A stretch of DNA of 64,000 nucleotides, taken from Eubacterium nodatum ATCC 33099 (lineage in GTDB: Bacteria; Bacillota; Clostridia; Peptostreptococcales; Anaerovoracaceae). The translations under genes were made by a program, and so were the position numbers. The notes beneath the pieces were generated by a model. That model saw only the letters and a list, made by a program, of their open reading frames with translations, searched no databases and was not told the DNA's origin. Positions 10,309-17,488 of this stretch are shown piece by piece. The stretch spans positions 28,667 to 92,666 of the forward strand of contig AZKM01000001.1 of assembly GCA_000510425.1 (NCBI GenBank), written 5' to 3'. Numbering within the stretch: the first letter of the stretch is position 1; each line of letters opens with the position of its first letter.

Positions 10309-10337
10309 ATTCTACTAAAAAAATCTCAAAATTACAA
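10309..10337 (-). promoter_or_regulatory. Candidate promoter of cdaA operon
   Basis: On the minus strand, TTGTAA (10332-10337) and TAGAAT (10309-10314) are separated by 17 bases, about 30 bases before the cdaA start. The match to the vegetative consensus is moderate at -35 and good at -10. It lies in the divergent cdaA/hpf intergenic region. Confidence 0.5.
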
Positions 10338-10482
10338 GGAGTTAGGTTTATTGATATGCAAACACGGTGAAATTTATTATGTACAAACTTTATTTTACCA
10401 TTCGATATTTGACGGACTCCTTACTATTTAGTTTTACTGTCATATATATTTTTTGCGTACACAAAAACATTTGCCTTTTTCA

Positions 10483-10510
10483 TTGTTTTCTGAAAATAAT
10501 ATGGTATAAT
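10483..10510 (+). promoter_or_regulatory. Candidate promoter of hpf
   Basis: TTGTTT (10483-10488) and a perfect TATAAT (10505-10510) are 16 bases apart on the plus strand, about 50 bases before the hpf start. The leader contains a small hairpin, AGTTCAT/ATGAACT, at about 10523-10540, just before the AAAGGAAGG ribosome site. Confidence 0.6.
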
Positions 10511-10558
10511 ATACAAAAGCAGTAGTTCATTTTTATGAACTAGAAAGGAAGGCCATAT

Positions 10559-11086
10559 ATGAAAGTAAACATTATATCAAAGAATTTTAAAACCTATCAA
10601 AAATTAGAAGACAAAATTAAATCGAAATTCGAAAAGTTGAGTAAATATTTCTCGGATGAGATAGTTGCAAATGTGGTCCTTTCCCACCAGCGTGACAAGG
10701 ATAAATTGGAGGCAACAATCAATGCAAAGGGAGCGATTTTCAGGGCGGAATCCGTTGCCGAAGATATTTATGAAAGCCTTGATAATGTAATAGCAAAGCT
10801 TTCACGCCAGATGTCAAAGTTTAAAGGAAAACTGCAGAAGCGCTATAATGACAATAAAGCACTGAAGTTTGAGTTTCTGCCGGATCTTGATGAAGAGGTT
10901 ACAGAGCCGTCTTTAGTTAAGACCAAGCAGCTTGAACTTCGCCCTATGAATGTAGAGGAAGCCATACTGGAGATGGAGATGCTTCAGCACGATTTCTTCC
11001 TTTTCTTAAATATGGAAAGCGACAGCGTTTGTCTGATATACAAGCGTAAAGACAACGATTACGGAATGTTGGAGACTAAATACTGA
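10559..11086 (+). CDS. hpf: Long-form ribosome hibernation promoting factor
   Basis: This 175-residue protein is the long form of HPF. Residues 1-100 form the 30S-binding HPF/RaiA domain and residues 115-175 the C-terminal dimerisation domain that pairs ribosomes into 100S particles; the segment ELRPMNVEEAILEMEML is typical of the latter. It acts on ribosomes in slow growth or stress. GAAAGGAAGG precedes the ATG. It is a single-gene unit, divergent from cdaA and closed by a hairpin terminator at 11231-11284. Confidence 0.95.
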   Translation: MKVNIISKNFKTYQKLEDKIKSKFEKLSKYFSDEIVANVVLSHQRDKDKLEATINAKGAIFRAESVAEDIYESLDNVIAKLSRQMSKFKGKLQKRYNDNKALKFEFLPDLDEEVTEPSLVKTKQLELRPMNVEEAILEMEMLQHDFFLFLNMESDSVCLIYKRKDNDYGMLETKY

Positions 11087-11230
11087 TAATTGCATTTAAG
11101 GGAGTATCACCGAAAAAGAAGAAGGTTGCCGGATAATTATTGAAGATGCCGAAAATCGAACATGATGAGCATATCTTAAGGTACGATCTCCGTAGTTGTA
11201 AGTGTCATGTATGAATTTACTCTATAAAAT

Positions 11231-11284
11231 AAAAAAACAAAATCCGCATATATTGAGAATCATGATATGCGGATTTTGTTTTTT
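11231..11284. terminator. Bidirectional terminator between hpf and comFC
   Basis: The arms AATCCGCATAT and ATATGCGGATT flank a short loop, with an A-run on one side and a T-run on the other, so the hairpin can end hpf on the plus strand and comFC on the minus strand. The rest of the 311-base gap (11087-11397) shows no gene. Confidence 0.85.
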
Positions 11285-11397
11285 CGTGTATTCATCTTCC
11301 CGGTATATAAAATGCAGCGGTCAGTATCCCGCTGTCCTTTCAACAGGGGAGAACATCGAAGTATATCAGGTATTGAAATCCACAGGAATAAATCGTT

Positions 11398-12117
11398 CTA
11401 ATACTCCAATTTATCCATCCTCATCTCAACATCGTTAGCAAATTCACGCCCTGCAAACGCCAGAAAAATAATACTTTCAGGCTCTGTCAGATTTAATGCC
11501 CCGGCACACTCCATGGCTGTACTTCCCGTTGTATAAATATCATCTATCAAAAGTATTCGTTTTCCGCAAAGCTCATCCTTGTATTTGTTAAAAACCTTTT
11601 TATCTAAGGAAATTGCTCCTCGAATATTCTGTTTTCGCTCCTCAGGAGAAAGCCCCCGCATAGGAGACATTTCCCTGTTTCTTACAAGCAAATTTTCTAT
11701 CATGGGTTTTCCGGTTTCTTTCCCTAAATACTTTCCGATAAGAGCGGATTGATTAAACCCTCGAGCAGATTTCTTCTTCCGGCTTAGCGGAACCGGCACA
11801 ATAAAATCAAAATCTACACGAGAAAAGTTCAAACGGTCTGCCATTATTTTTCCTATATCTCCGGCAATATATTTTTTATCACTGTATTTTAAAGAAAAAA
11901 TCAGAGTTCTACCATAGATTCCGTATTCGACACATTTGAGGATTTGCAGTCCGTTGACCACACTGACCTCATCAAAAGTCCATCCCATATGCTCCATACA
12001 GTAATCGCACAGATTATAAGTTCTCGTTTCATCAATTATGTTACCGCAGCATATACAGTACAGAGAAGGTGGAAATGTGTACTCTAAAATCAACTCTGAT
12101 AATCTTCTGATATTCAT
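11398..12117 (-). CDS. comFC: ComFC-family phosphoribosyltransferase-like protein
   Basis: This protein of about 239 residues carries an N-terminal four-cysteine zinc ribbon (CICCG and CDYC) and a C-terminal PRTase fold with the PRPP-loop motif LLIDDIYTTGSTA. In competent bacteria ComFC takes part in uptake or integration of single-stranded DNA; in others the role is unclear. The ATG at 12117 (MNIRRLSELI) has only a weak ribosome site. A TTG at 12162 in the same frame would add 15 residues and follows GGAG too closely, so the start is uncertain. It follows recD2 by about 130 bases. Confidence 0.82.
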   Translation of the reverse strand: MNIRRLSELILEYTFPPSLYCICCGNIIDETRTYNLCDYCMEHMGWTFDEVSVVNGLQILKCVEYGIYGRTLIFSLKYSDKKYIAGDIGKIMADRLNFSRVDFDFIVPVPLSRKKKSARGFNQSALIGKYLGKETGKPMIENLLVRNREMSPMRGLSPEERKQNIRGAISLDKKVFNKYKDELCGKRILLIDDIYTTGSTAMECAGALNLTEPESIIFLAFAGREFANDVEMRMDKLEY

Positions 12118-12247
12118 TTTTCCAGTCTGCTGTCTACCTGTTTCTCCTTTTTTGATTTTCAACTTCTCCAGAGAATTATTTTTTAAATCGTCAAGAGATT
12201 AAACTAAAACCCTAAGAAATCTTTAAAACAATATACATTCAAATATA

Positions 12248-14461
12248 TTAGTCAAATGTCATGAGATTGCTTAAGCGATAAGCAAGTCCCGAATACCTGA
12301 GCTTTATTCTGTCATTGTCCACCATGGCTCGCAGCCTGTTTTCAGAGCCTACTAAAACCACAACTTTCTTTCCCCTCGTAACAGCCGTATATAGTAAATT
12401 TCGTGTAGCCAGCATCGGTGGAAACCAGGAGATCGGCATAACCATTATAGGAAATTCACTTCCCTGGCTCTTATGTACGGTAACGGCATAAGCCAGTTCA
12501 AGTTCGTCAAGCTGTGAAAAATCATACTCCACATACTTCTCATCATCATATATCACCGTTAAATTCTGATTTTCGGCATCTATGTAAGCTATAAACCCTA
12601 CATCTCCGTTGAATACTCCCTGTCCTGCTTCTCCCCGGGAAAGAATTTTCCATTCCATCTGATAATTGTTCTTTATCTGCATAACCTTGTCACCCACACG
12701 AAAAACCCTGTCCATAAACTTTTTTTCAGAAATTCCTTCACGATGAGGGTTGAAAGTCTCCTGTAAAACCCTGTTCAATTCGATGGTTCCCACATTTCCT
12801 TTTTTTGTAGGAGAAAGAACCTGAATATCCCGTACTCCGTCGATTCCACCGTAATAATCCGGAAGTCTTTCCTTTACCAGGTCAACAATTAACTCCCGCA
12901 TCTGAATTTCATTATTTCTTTCCATGTGAAAAAAATCTCCGTCCTTGCTGTTTAAGGTCGGATATTCTCCGTGATTTATCCTGTGAGCGTTGGTAACAAT
13001 CATGCTCTCTTGGGCTTGACGGTAGATTTCTGTCAGTTTGGAGGTCGTCACAAAACCACTTAAGATAAGATCCCTAAGCGCATTTCCTGCTCCCACCGAT
13101 GGCAGCTGATCGCTGTCCCCCACCAGTATCAGCCTCGTTCCCGGCTTCACCGCATCAGTAAGTCCCTTCATCAGAATAAGATCCACCATAGATGCCTCAT
13201 CCACGATTACAACATCATATTCCAAAGGATCTTCTCGGGTCTTTCCAAACTGCATATCACCTGTATCCTCTGAATAAAAATACTCAAGCAGTCTGTGAAT
13301 TGTAGATGCATAATGTCCGGAAGTCTCGGTAATCCTCTTTGCCGCCCTGCCTGTAGGTGCGGCAATCGCCACCTTAAAATCATTTTCTTCAAAAATATTG
13401 ATTATCGTATTGATTATGGTGGTCTTTCCCGTTCCCGGACCTCCCGTTATAACGGAGACTCCACTTTGAACAGATTTTTTCACTGCCGACTTCTGACTCT
13501 CTGACAGATATACCTCGGTTGTATTTTCCGTCATCTCTATACATTTATCTATATCTACAGTAAGGGTTTTCAATTCTGCCTTTGCGAGGGAATTAAGGTT
13601 TCTGCATACGGTCTGCTCTCCGTTATAAAACGAAAACAGGTATGTAACCTTCTCTCCGTCTATTTCATCCATTTGAATATCTCCGGATATGATTAAATCA
13701 AAGATTCCGTCTGCAATCTGTTCTCGAGTAAGCTCCAGCATTTCCGCTACTTTTTCACAGAGAATATCTCTGGGCACATAGGTGCTTCCATCATTTACAT
13801 ACGCCGTAAGCCCGTATTTAATTCCACTTTGAATCCGGAAGGGCGAGTCCCCTGCAACACCCATTTTCTCTGCAACTTGGTCAGCTTTTCTAAAACCGAA
13901 ACCGTAGAGCTCATCCACCAAGCGATAGGGATTCTCTGAAATAATCGAAATGGCATTCCTGCCGTATGCCTTGTACAGTCTGAGTGCCTGTGAAGATGTA
14001 ACCCCCATTTCCTGAAAAGCCATGGAAACTTTGGCAAACTCCTTATGTTCTGCAAATGATTTTGCAATCTTATCAGCAGTTTTAGGTCCTATTCCTGAAA
14101 TCTGACAAAGCCTGTCCGGATCATTTTCCATAATATCAAGAGATTTCTCACCGAAACAATTCACAATACTTGTTGCAGTTTTAGGTCCTATCCCCTTTAT
14201 CACGCCCGATGCCAAAAAAACCTCGATTCCCGATACTGTGGTGGGTAATTTTTCTGCAGCGGAAGAGAAAACAAACTGCTCTCCGTATCTGGGATGAATT
14301 TTAAACTCTCCGGTAAGTTCATAGCAGGTTCCCCTTACGGCTTTGGACAGATTACCGACTACCGTCAGCAGTTCTTCATCTGTTTCCATTTCGGCGATAG
14401 TATATCCGTTCTCCTCATTATGAAAAATTATGTCTGTAAAAACACCTGTCTTTATTTCCAT
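12248..14461 (-). CDS. recD2: RecD2-type 5'-3' DNA helicase (YrrC)
   Basis: This 737-residue helicase acts in DNA repair independently of RecBC. The N-terminal region carries an OB-like part and helix-hairpin-helix repeats (GIGPKTA twice, within residues 90-140). The Walker A motif is GGPGTGKTT near residue 340, followed by DEASMVD (Walker B), GDSDQLPSVG and the C-terminal UvrD-like motif VHKSQGSEFP. The length is usual for RecD2. It begins six bases after yhaM ends, so the two are in one operon, followed by comFC. Confidence 0.93.
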   Translation of the reverse strand: MEIKTGVFTDIIFHNEENGYTIAEMETDEELLTVVGNLSKAVRGTCYELTGEFKIHPRYGEQFVFSSAAEKLPTTVSGIEVFLASGVIKGIGPKTATSIVNCFGEKSLDIMENDPDRLCQISGIGPKTADKIAKSFAEHKEFAKVSMAFQEMGVTSSQALRLYKAYGRNAISIISENPYRLVDELYGFGFRKADQVAEKMGVAGDSPFRIQSGIKYGLTAYVNDGSTYVPRDILCEKVAEMLELTREQIADGIFDLIISGDIQMDEIDGEKVTYLFSFYNGEQTVCRNLNSLAKAELKTLTVDIDKCIEMTENTTEVYLSESQKSAVKKSVQSGVSVITGGPGTGKTTIINTIINIFEENDFKVAIAAPTGRAAKRITETSGHYASTIHRLLEYFYSEDTGDMQFGKTREDPLEYDVVIVDEASMVDLILMKGLTDAVKPGTRLILVGDSDQLPSVGAGNALRDLILSGFVTTSKLTEIYRQAQESMIVTNAHRINHGEYPTLNSKDGDFFHMERNNEIQMRELIVDLVKERLPDYYGGIDGVRDIQVLSPTKKGNVGTIELNRVLQETFNPHREGISEKKFMDRVFRVGDKVMQIKNNYQMEWKILSRGEAGQGVFNGDVGFIAYIDAENQNLTVIYDDEKYVEYDFSQLDELELAYAVTVHKSQGSEFPIMVMPISWFPPMLATRNLLYTAVTRGKKVVVLVGSENRLRAMVDNDRIKLRYSGLAYRLSNLMTFD

Positions 14462-14467
14462 CGAAAA

Positions 14468-15436
14468 TTATTCCTCAAAACTGCTCGGCTTATACAGACA
14501 CCTATTCTCAAGAATCCAGACTCTCTCCGAAAATCCACCGGGTTCTGCTGATGACAAAGCATCGAACATATCGAACATCCTTGCATCCATAATGTCCAGA
14601 TAATGCAGGACTTCAGCCTCCGGAAACAACGGTTTCTTCGGACTCCCGAATTCCGGCTCATAATGATGAGATAAAATCATATGCTCAACCATCACAGCTT
14701 TCTCTCTTGAAATTCCAAGTTCATCCACCAATTTGTCTATGTATTTTATACCCATTACTATATGACCGAGCATCTGACCTTCAAAAGAATATCCCGGAGA
14801 TACACCATTCTTATCGGACTGTATTTCATTTATCTTCTGCATATCATGGACAATAACACCTGTCGCAACCAAATCCATATTCAGATCGGTGTATACCTCG
14901 CAAACCTTCATTCCGGTCATAAGCATTCGCTTCATGTGCCACAAAAGTCCTGCATATTCCGCATGGTGATTTCTCGTTGCAGCCGGGTAATACATCAGCT
15001 TCTCTTTGTTTTCCTCCAAAACTCTTGTAGTCAAATTCCTTAAATCTGAATCCTTCATCGAGTTGGCAATATCATATATGTATTTGTACATATCATCGGG
15101 TTTCTCAGGTGCAGCCTTTACAAAATCGGAAAGCTCCAGTCCGTCTGTTTCCACAGCCTTTCTTATTTTCGTAACCCTAAGCTGTGTCTGATTCTGCCAA
15201 TCCGTTACAGATGCCTTGACCTTGACTAAATCGCCTGCCTTAATCTGATCAAGCAGCTCCGCTTCTCCATCGACAATATCCCATTTTTTGGAATTTACTT
15301 CACCGGTTTTGTCCCCCAGCTTGAGGTCTAAATACATTTTCCTATTTGAGCCCATTTTAATACCGATCATCTTCACCATGAAAAAATCCATAATGTTTGC
15401 GCCCTGTTTAAGTTCTTCAACAAATATCTGTTTCAC
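14468..15436 (-). CDS. yhaM: YhaM-type 3'-5' exoribonuclease
   Basis: This 322-residue protein has an N-terminal OB-fold (about residues 15-90, nucleic-acid binding) and a C-terminal HD phosphohydrolase domain (about residues 155-290). The HD ligands are visible in NHHAEYAGLLWH, VIVHDMQKI and HMILSHHYEPE. YhaM enzymes degrade RNA from the 3' end in a metal-dependent way and also take part in DNA maintenance. It is the first gene of a unit with recD2 and comFC. Confidence 0.88.
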   Translation of the reverse strand: MKQIFVEELKQGANIMDFFMVKMIGIKMGSNRKMYLDLKLGDKTGEVNSKKWDIVDGEAELLDQIKAGDLVKVKASVTDWQNQTQLRVTKIRKAVETDGLELSDFVKAAPEKPDDMYKYIYDIANSMKDSDLRNLTTRVLEENKEKLMYYPAATRNHHAEYAGLLWHMKRMLMTGMKVCEVYTDLNMDLVATGVIVHDMQKINEIQSDKNGVSPGYSFEGQMLGHIVMGIKYIDKLVDELGISREKAVMVEHMILSHHYEPEFGSPKKPLFPEAEVLHYLDIMDARMFDMFDALSSAEPGGFSERVWILENRCLYKPSSFEE

Positions 15437-15617
15437 ATCAACACTCCAGTCAATTCAGGTTTTACATTTTCCGGACTGACAAGCCGGAAAAATTTCACAC
15501 TTTATTATCAGTGACATTATACCACAAAGCAAAAGAATGAGACAAAAAAACTCCTACTTTAAAAACTCAATTTTTACATCTTAATTCTAAATTCAATACT
15601 TATGAAACTGATTTTTT

Positions 15618-15661
15618 CAAAAGGGACTGAGTCCTGCTCAACACAGAACTCAGTCCCTTTT
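15618..15661 (-). terminator. Strong terminator at the end of heme operon 2
   Basis: AAAGGGACTGAGT and ACTCAGTCCCTTT form a long stem with T-runs on either side. It lies about 110 bases past the stop of the last gene of operon 2 and upstream of yhaM. The rest of the 331-base gap (15437-15767) holds no gene. Confidence 0.85.
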
Positions 15662-15767
15662 TATCTTTTAATTACCTGTATATACTTAATGTATGCCCGG
15701 CAGGTTCATGAGAAACCTGCCAAGTAGCCATCGCTTATACACTCAGTAAAATGTATCTCTATATCTG

Positions 15768-16544
15768 TTATTTGACTTTAACAGATATAACTTTTGACTT
15801 TGCGATATACACTTTTTTCCCTTTTTGCTTTTTAAACGCTTTTACCATGAAGTACAATTTTTTCTTTGATTTCAGCTTCTTCAAGATGCACTTATTTTTT
15901 CCGGCATTGCCTATATTCTTCACAGCCTTGAATTTGCCTTTTTTCGACTTAGCCATATATACAGTATATCCTGAAGCATTAGAAACCTTCTGCCAGGAAA
16001 GTGTTACAACTTTCTTTTTATTGCTTTTAACCTTGAATTTTTTTATAGGCTTTTCTTTTTCCGGTTTCTTTTTTACAGAAGCCCAATCCAGTTTGAGCAA
16101 AACATCTTTAGTTCCCGCTCCCTCACCGAAGGATTCCATGACAGGTATAGTCAGCTGTAACGGGGCAGTTCCATCGAGTTTTGCCTCGGGAATCACTTGA
16201 AATCTTACTGTTTTAGGATAGTCTGTGCCATATTCATCTTTGATGCGCTTACCCTTTTTATCGGTATGATAGCTCAAAATATCAGTATTTCTAAGTTCAC
16301 CATGTATCGCACCTTCGTCGATTATATAACCGGAAGCGTAATATTTCACACTTCCCAAATATCCTTCCACACTGCCTTTTTTCATCTTATCAAAATTTAA
16401 AACAGCATAGTACTTCCCGTTCTTAACATCCAAAGTAATCTTCTTCTGTAATGCACCGTCTGCCATTGACGGCGTAACTCCGTCAGGCTGAAGCAAACTT
16501 CCCTTAACCGTATAACTTCCATTTGCAAGCTTCAGTTCTTTCAC
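15768..16544 (-). CDS. NEAT-like plus Fn3-like C-terminal part of a frameshifted gene
   Basis: This frame encodes a NEAT-like domain (about residues 9-157, with PSMADGAL, GYLGSVKYY, EYGTDYP and PVMESFG) and a Lys-rich Fn3-like domain (about 168-258). It has no signal peptide and no ribosome site: its first usable codon, GTG at 16544, follows an A7 run directly. The domain matches the second NEAT-like domain of the 35.1-36.7 kb protein. Removing one A from the run would join it in frame to the upstream FMN-binding/NEAT ORF, giving one secreted protein of about 560 residues. It is therefore most likely the distal half of one gene, not an independent one. Confidence 0.75.
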   Translation of the reverse strand: MKELKLANGSYTVKGSLLQPDGVTPSMADGALQKKITLDVKNGKYYAVLNFDKMKKGSVEGYLGSVKYYASGYIIDEGAIHGELRNTDILSYHTDKKGKRIKDEYGTDYPKTVRFQVIPEAKLDGTAPLQLTIPVMESFGEGAGTKDVLLKLDWASVKKKPEKEKPIKKFKVKSNKKKVVTLSWQKVSNASGYTVYMAKSKKGKFKAVKNIGNAGKNKCILKKLKSKKKLYFMVKAFKKQKGKKVYIAKSKVISVKVK

Positions 16545-17472
16545 TTTTTTTGAGAGTCTTCCAGTCAGGCGTCAGTTTTGAAACTGCCGTAAACTTTCCG
16601 TTATCAAATCCCGGCTTATTAACATCTTTCATGGCAGGAACATACAGTTTGACATTATCATAGTAATGTGTTTTTAATTCCTTTAAAGGTCTGGTTACTC
16701 TTCCCACCACTTTATCGGAAATTCCCTTAAGCTCTGCATATTTTTTCAAAGATGATTTTTCCCAGAATATGTTTTGAACTTCTACTCCCTCCAATGAAGG
16801 CTCTTTTAAATTGTCCAAGTCCTCATTATAAAATCCGTTATAACTCAGAATATAGAGGGGCTCATCCACAGTGCCGGATTTCAACAGATATGAAATGCTC
16901 ATCTTTCTGTTCTTGTCGACGTGCAAAAGTGCCTTAGCCGTTTTCGTTCCCAAAAGGCTGTGCTGAATGCCTCCGCCTGCATTTTTCACTTCAATTCGTT
17001 CTATTACATCCCTTATTTGGATGGTATAATCTCCCGGAGCAGGAACCTTATCAGGTAAATGTTCCGGTTCCTCCTGTTCCTCAAGTTTTAGTGCATTCAT
17101 TACGCTCTTTTTAATCGCATCAGATGAAATCGTAGCCCTTGCAACATTGTCAATACCTTTAATACCTCTTATATCCGTTGCAGATTTCCCTATAAACTTG
17201 TCCTTCATCCCTTTGACCGCACGCTCCATATAAGCTTTATTGGTTTCTGCGTGGCTTCCTGCGAAATCACTTCCGTAAATTTCTATATGACTGATTTTCC
17301 CCTCTGATACCTGAACTTCGGAATTTACTTTGTAACCTCCGAAAGCCTTTACTTCCTCTACTCCTTTTAATATTTCAGCACCATAAGAATAAGTTAAGGA
17401 AAAAATGATTGTCAATACAAGCACCGGCAAAACAAGGATTAAATTACTCTTATTTTTCCTCTTAAAACTCAT
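16504..17472 (-). CDS. Secreted FMN-binding domain plus NEAT-like protein (N-terminal part)
   Basis: This 322-residue protein has a signal peptide (about residues 1-31), an FMN_bind domain (about 38-130) and a NEAT-like domain (about 147-310). The FMN_bind end reads DNVARATISSDAI; Thr114 sits where FMN is covalently attached in the family motif SGAT-x-SS, although SG is replaced by AR. Such domains carry flavin for extracellular electron transfer. The NEAT-like start is GDYTIQIRD. Tyr-rich segments such as YNGFYNED could carry heme ligands, but no ligand can be assigned. The frame ends just past an A7 run; the continuation lies in the next ORF. It follows the Shr-like gene by 16 bases, and GGAG precedes the ATG. 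A role as a flavin-dependent heme or ferric reductase is inference. Confidence 0.78.
   Translation of the reverse strand: MSFKRKNKSNLILVLPVLVLTIIFSLTYSYGAEILKGVEEVKAFGGYKVNSEVQVSEGKISHIEIYGSDFAGSHAETNKAYMERAVKGMKDKFIGKSATDIRGIKGIDNVARATISSDAIKKSVMNALKLEEQEEPEHLPDKVPAPGDYTIQIRDVIERIEVKNAGGGIQHSLLGTKTAKALLHVDKNRKMSISYLLKSGTVDEPLYILSYNGFYNEDLDNLKEPSLEGVEVQNIFWEKSSLKKYAELKGISDKVVGRVTRPLKELKTHYYDNVKLYVPAMKDVNKPGFDNGKFTAVSKLTPDWKTLKKSERTEACKWKLYG
16545..16551 (-). other. A7 tract at the frameshift between two NEAT-domain ORFs
   Basis: On the coding strand the junction reads CTC followed by seven A and GTG. With six A the frame runs from the FMN-binding/NEAT ORF into the NEAT/Fn3 ORF. The cause could be a sequencing error, slippage-based phase variation or a real mutation. 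The same A7GT context occurs at 25949-25955. Confidence 0.7.
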
Positions 17473-17488
17473 ACAAATACTCCTTTTA

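Noticed and set aside
11202..11438. Plus-strand open frame between hpf and comFC
   Set aside because: It runs through the bidirectional terminator and into the comFC end, has no ribosome site and resembles no family.
15768..16544. The NEAT/Fn3 frame as an independent gene
   Set aside because: It has no ribosome site and no signal peptide, begins directly at an A7 run, and its domains continue the upstream ORF in a neighbouring frame.
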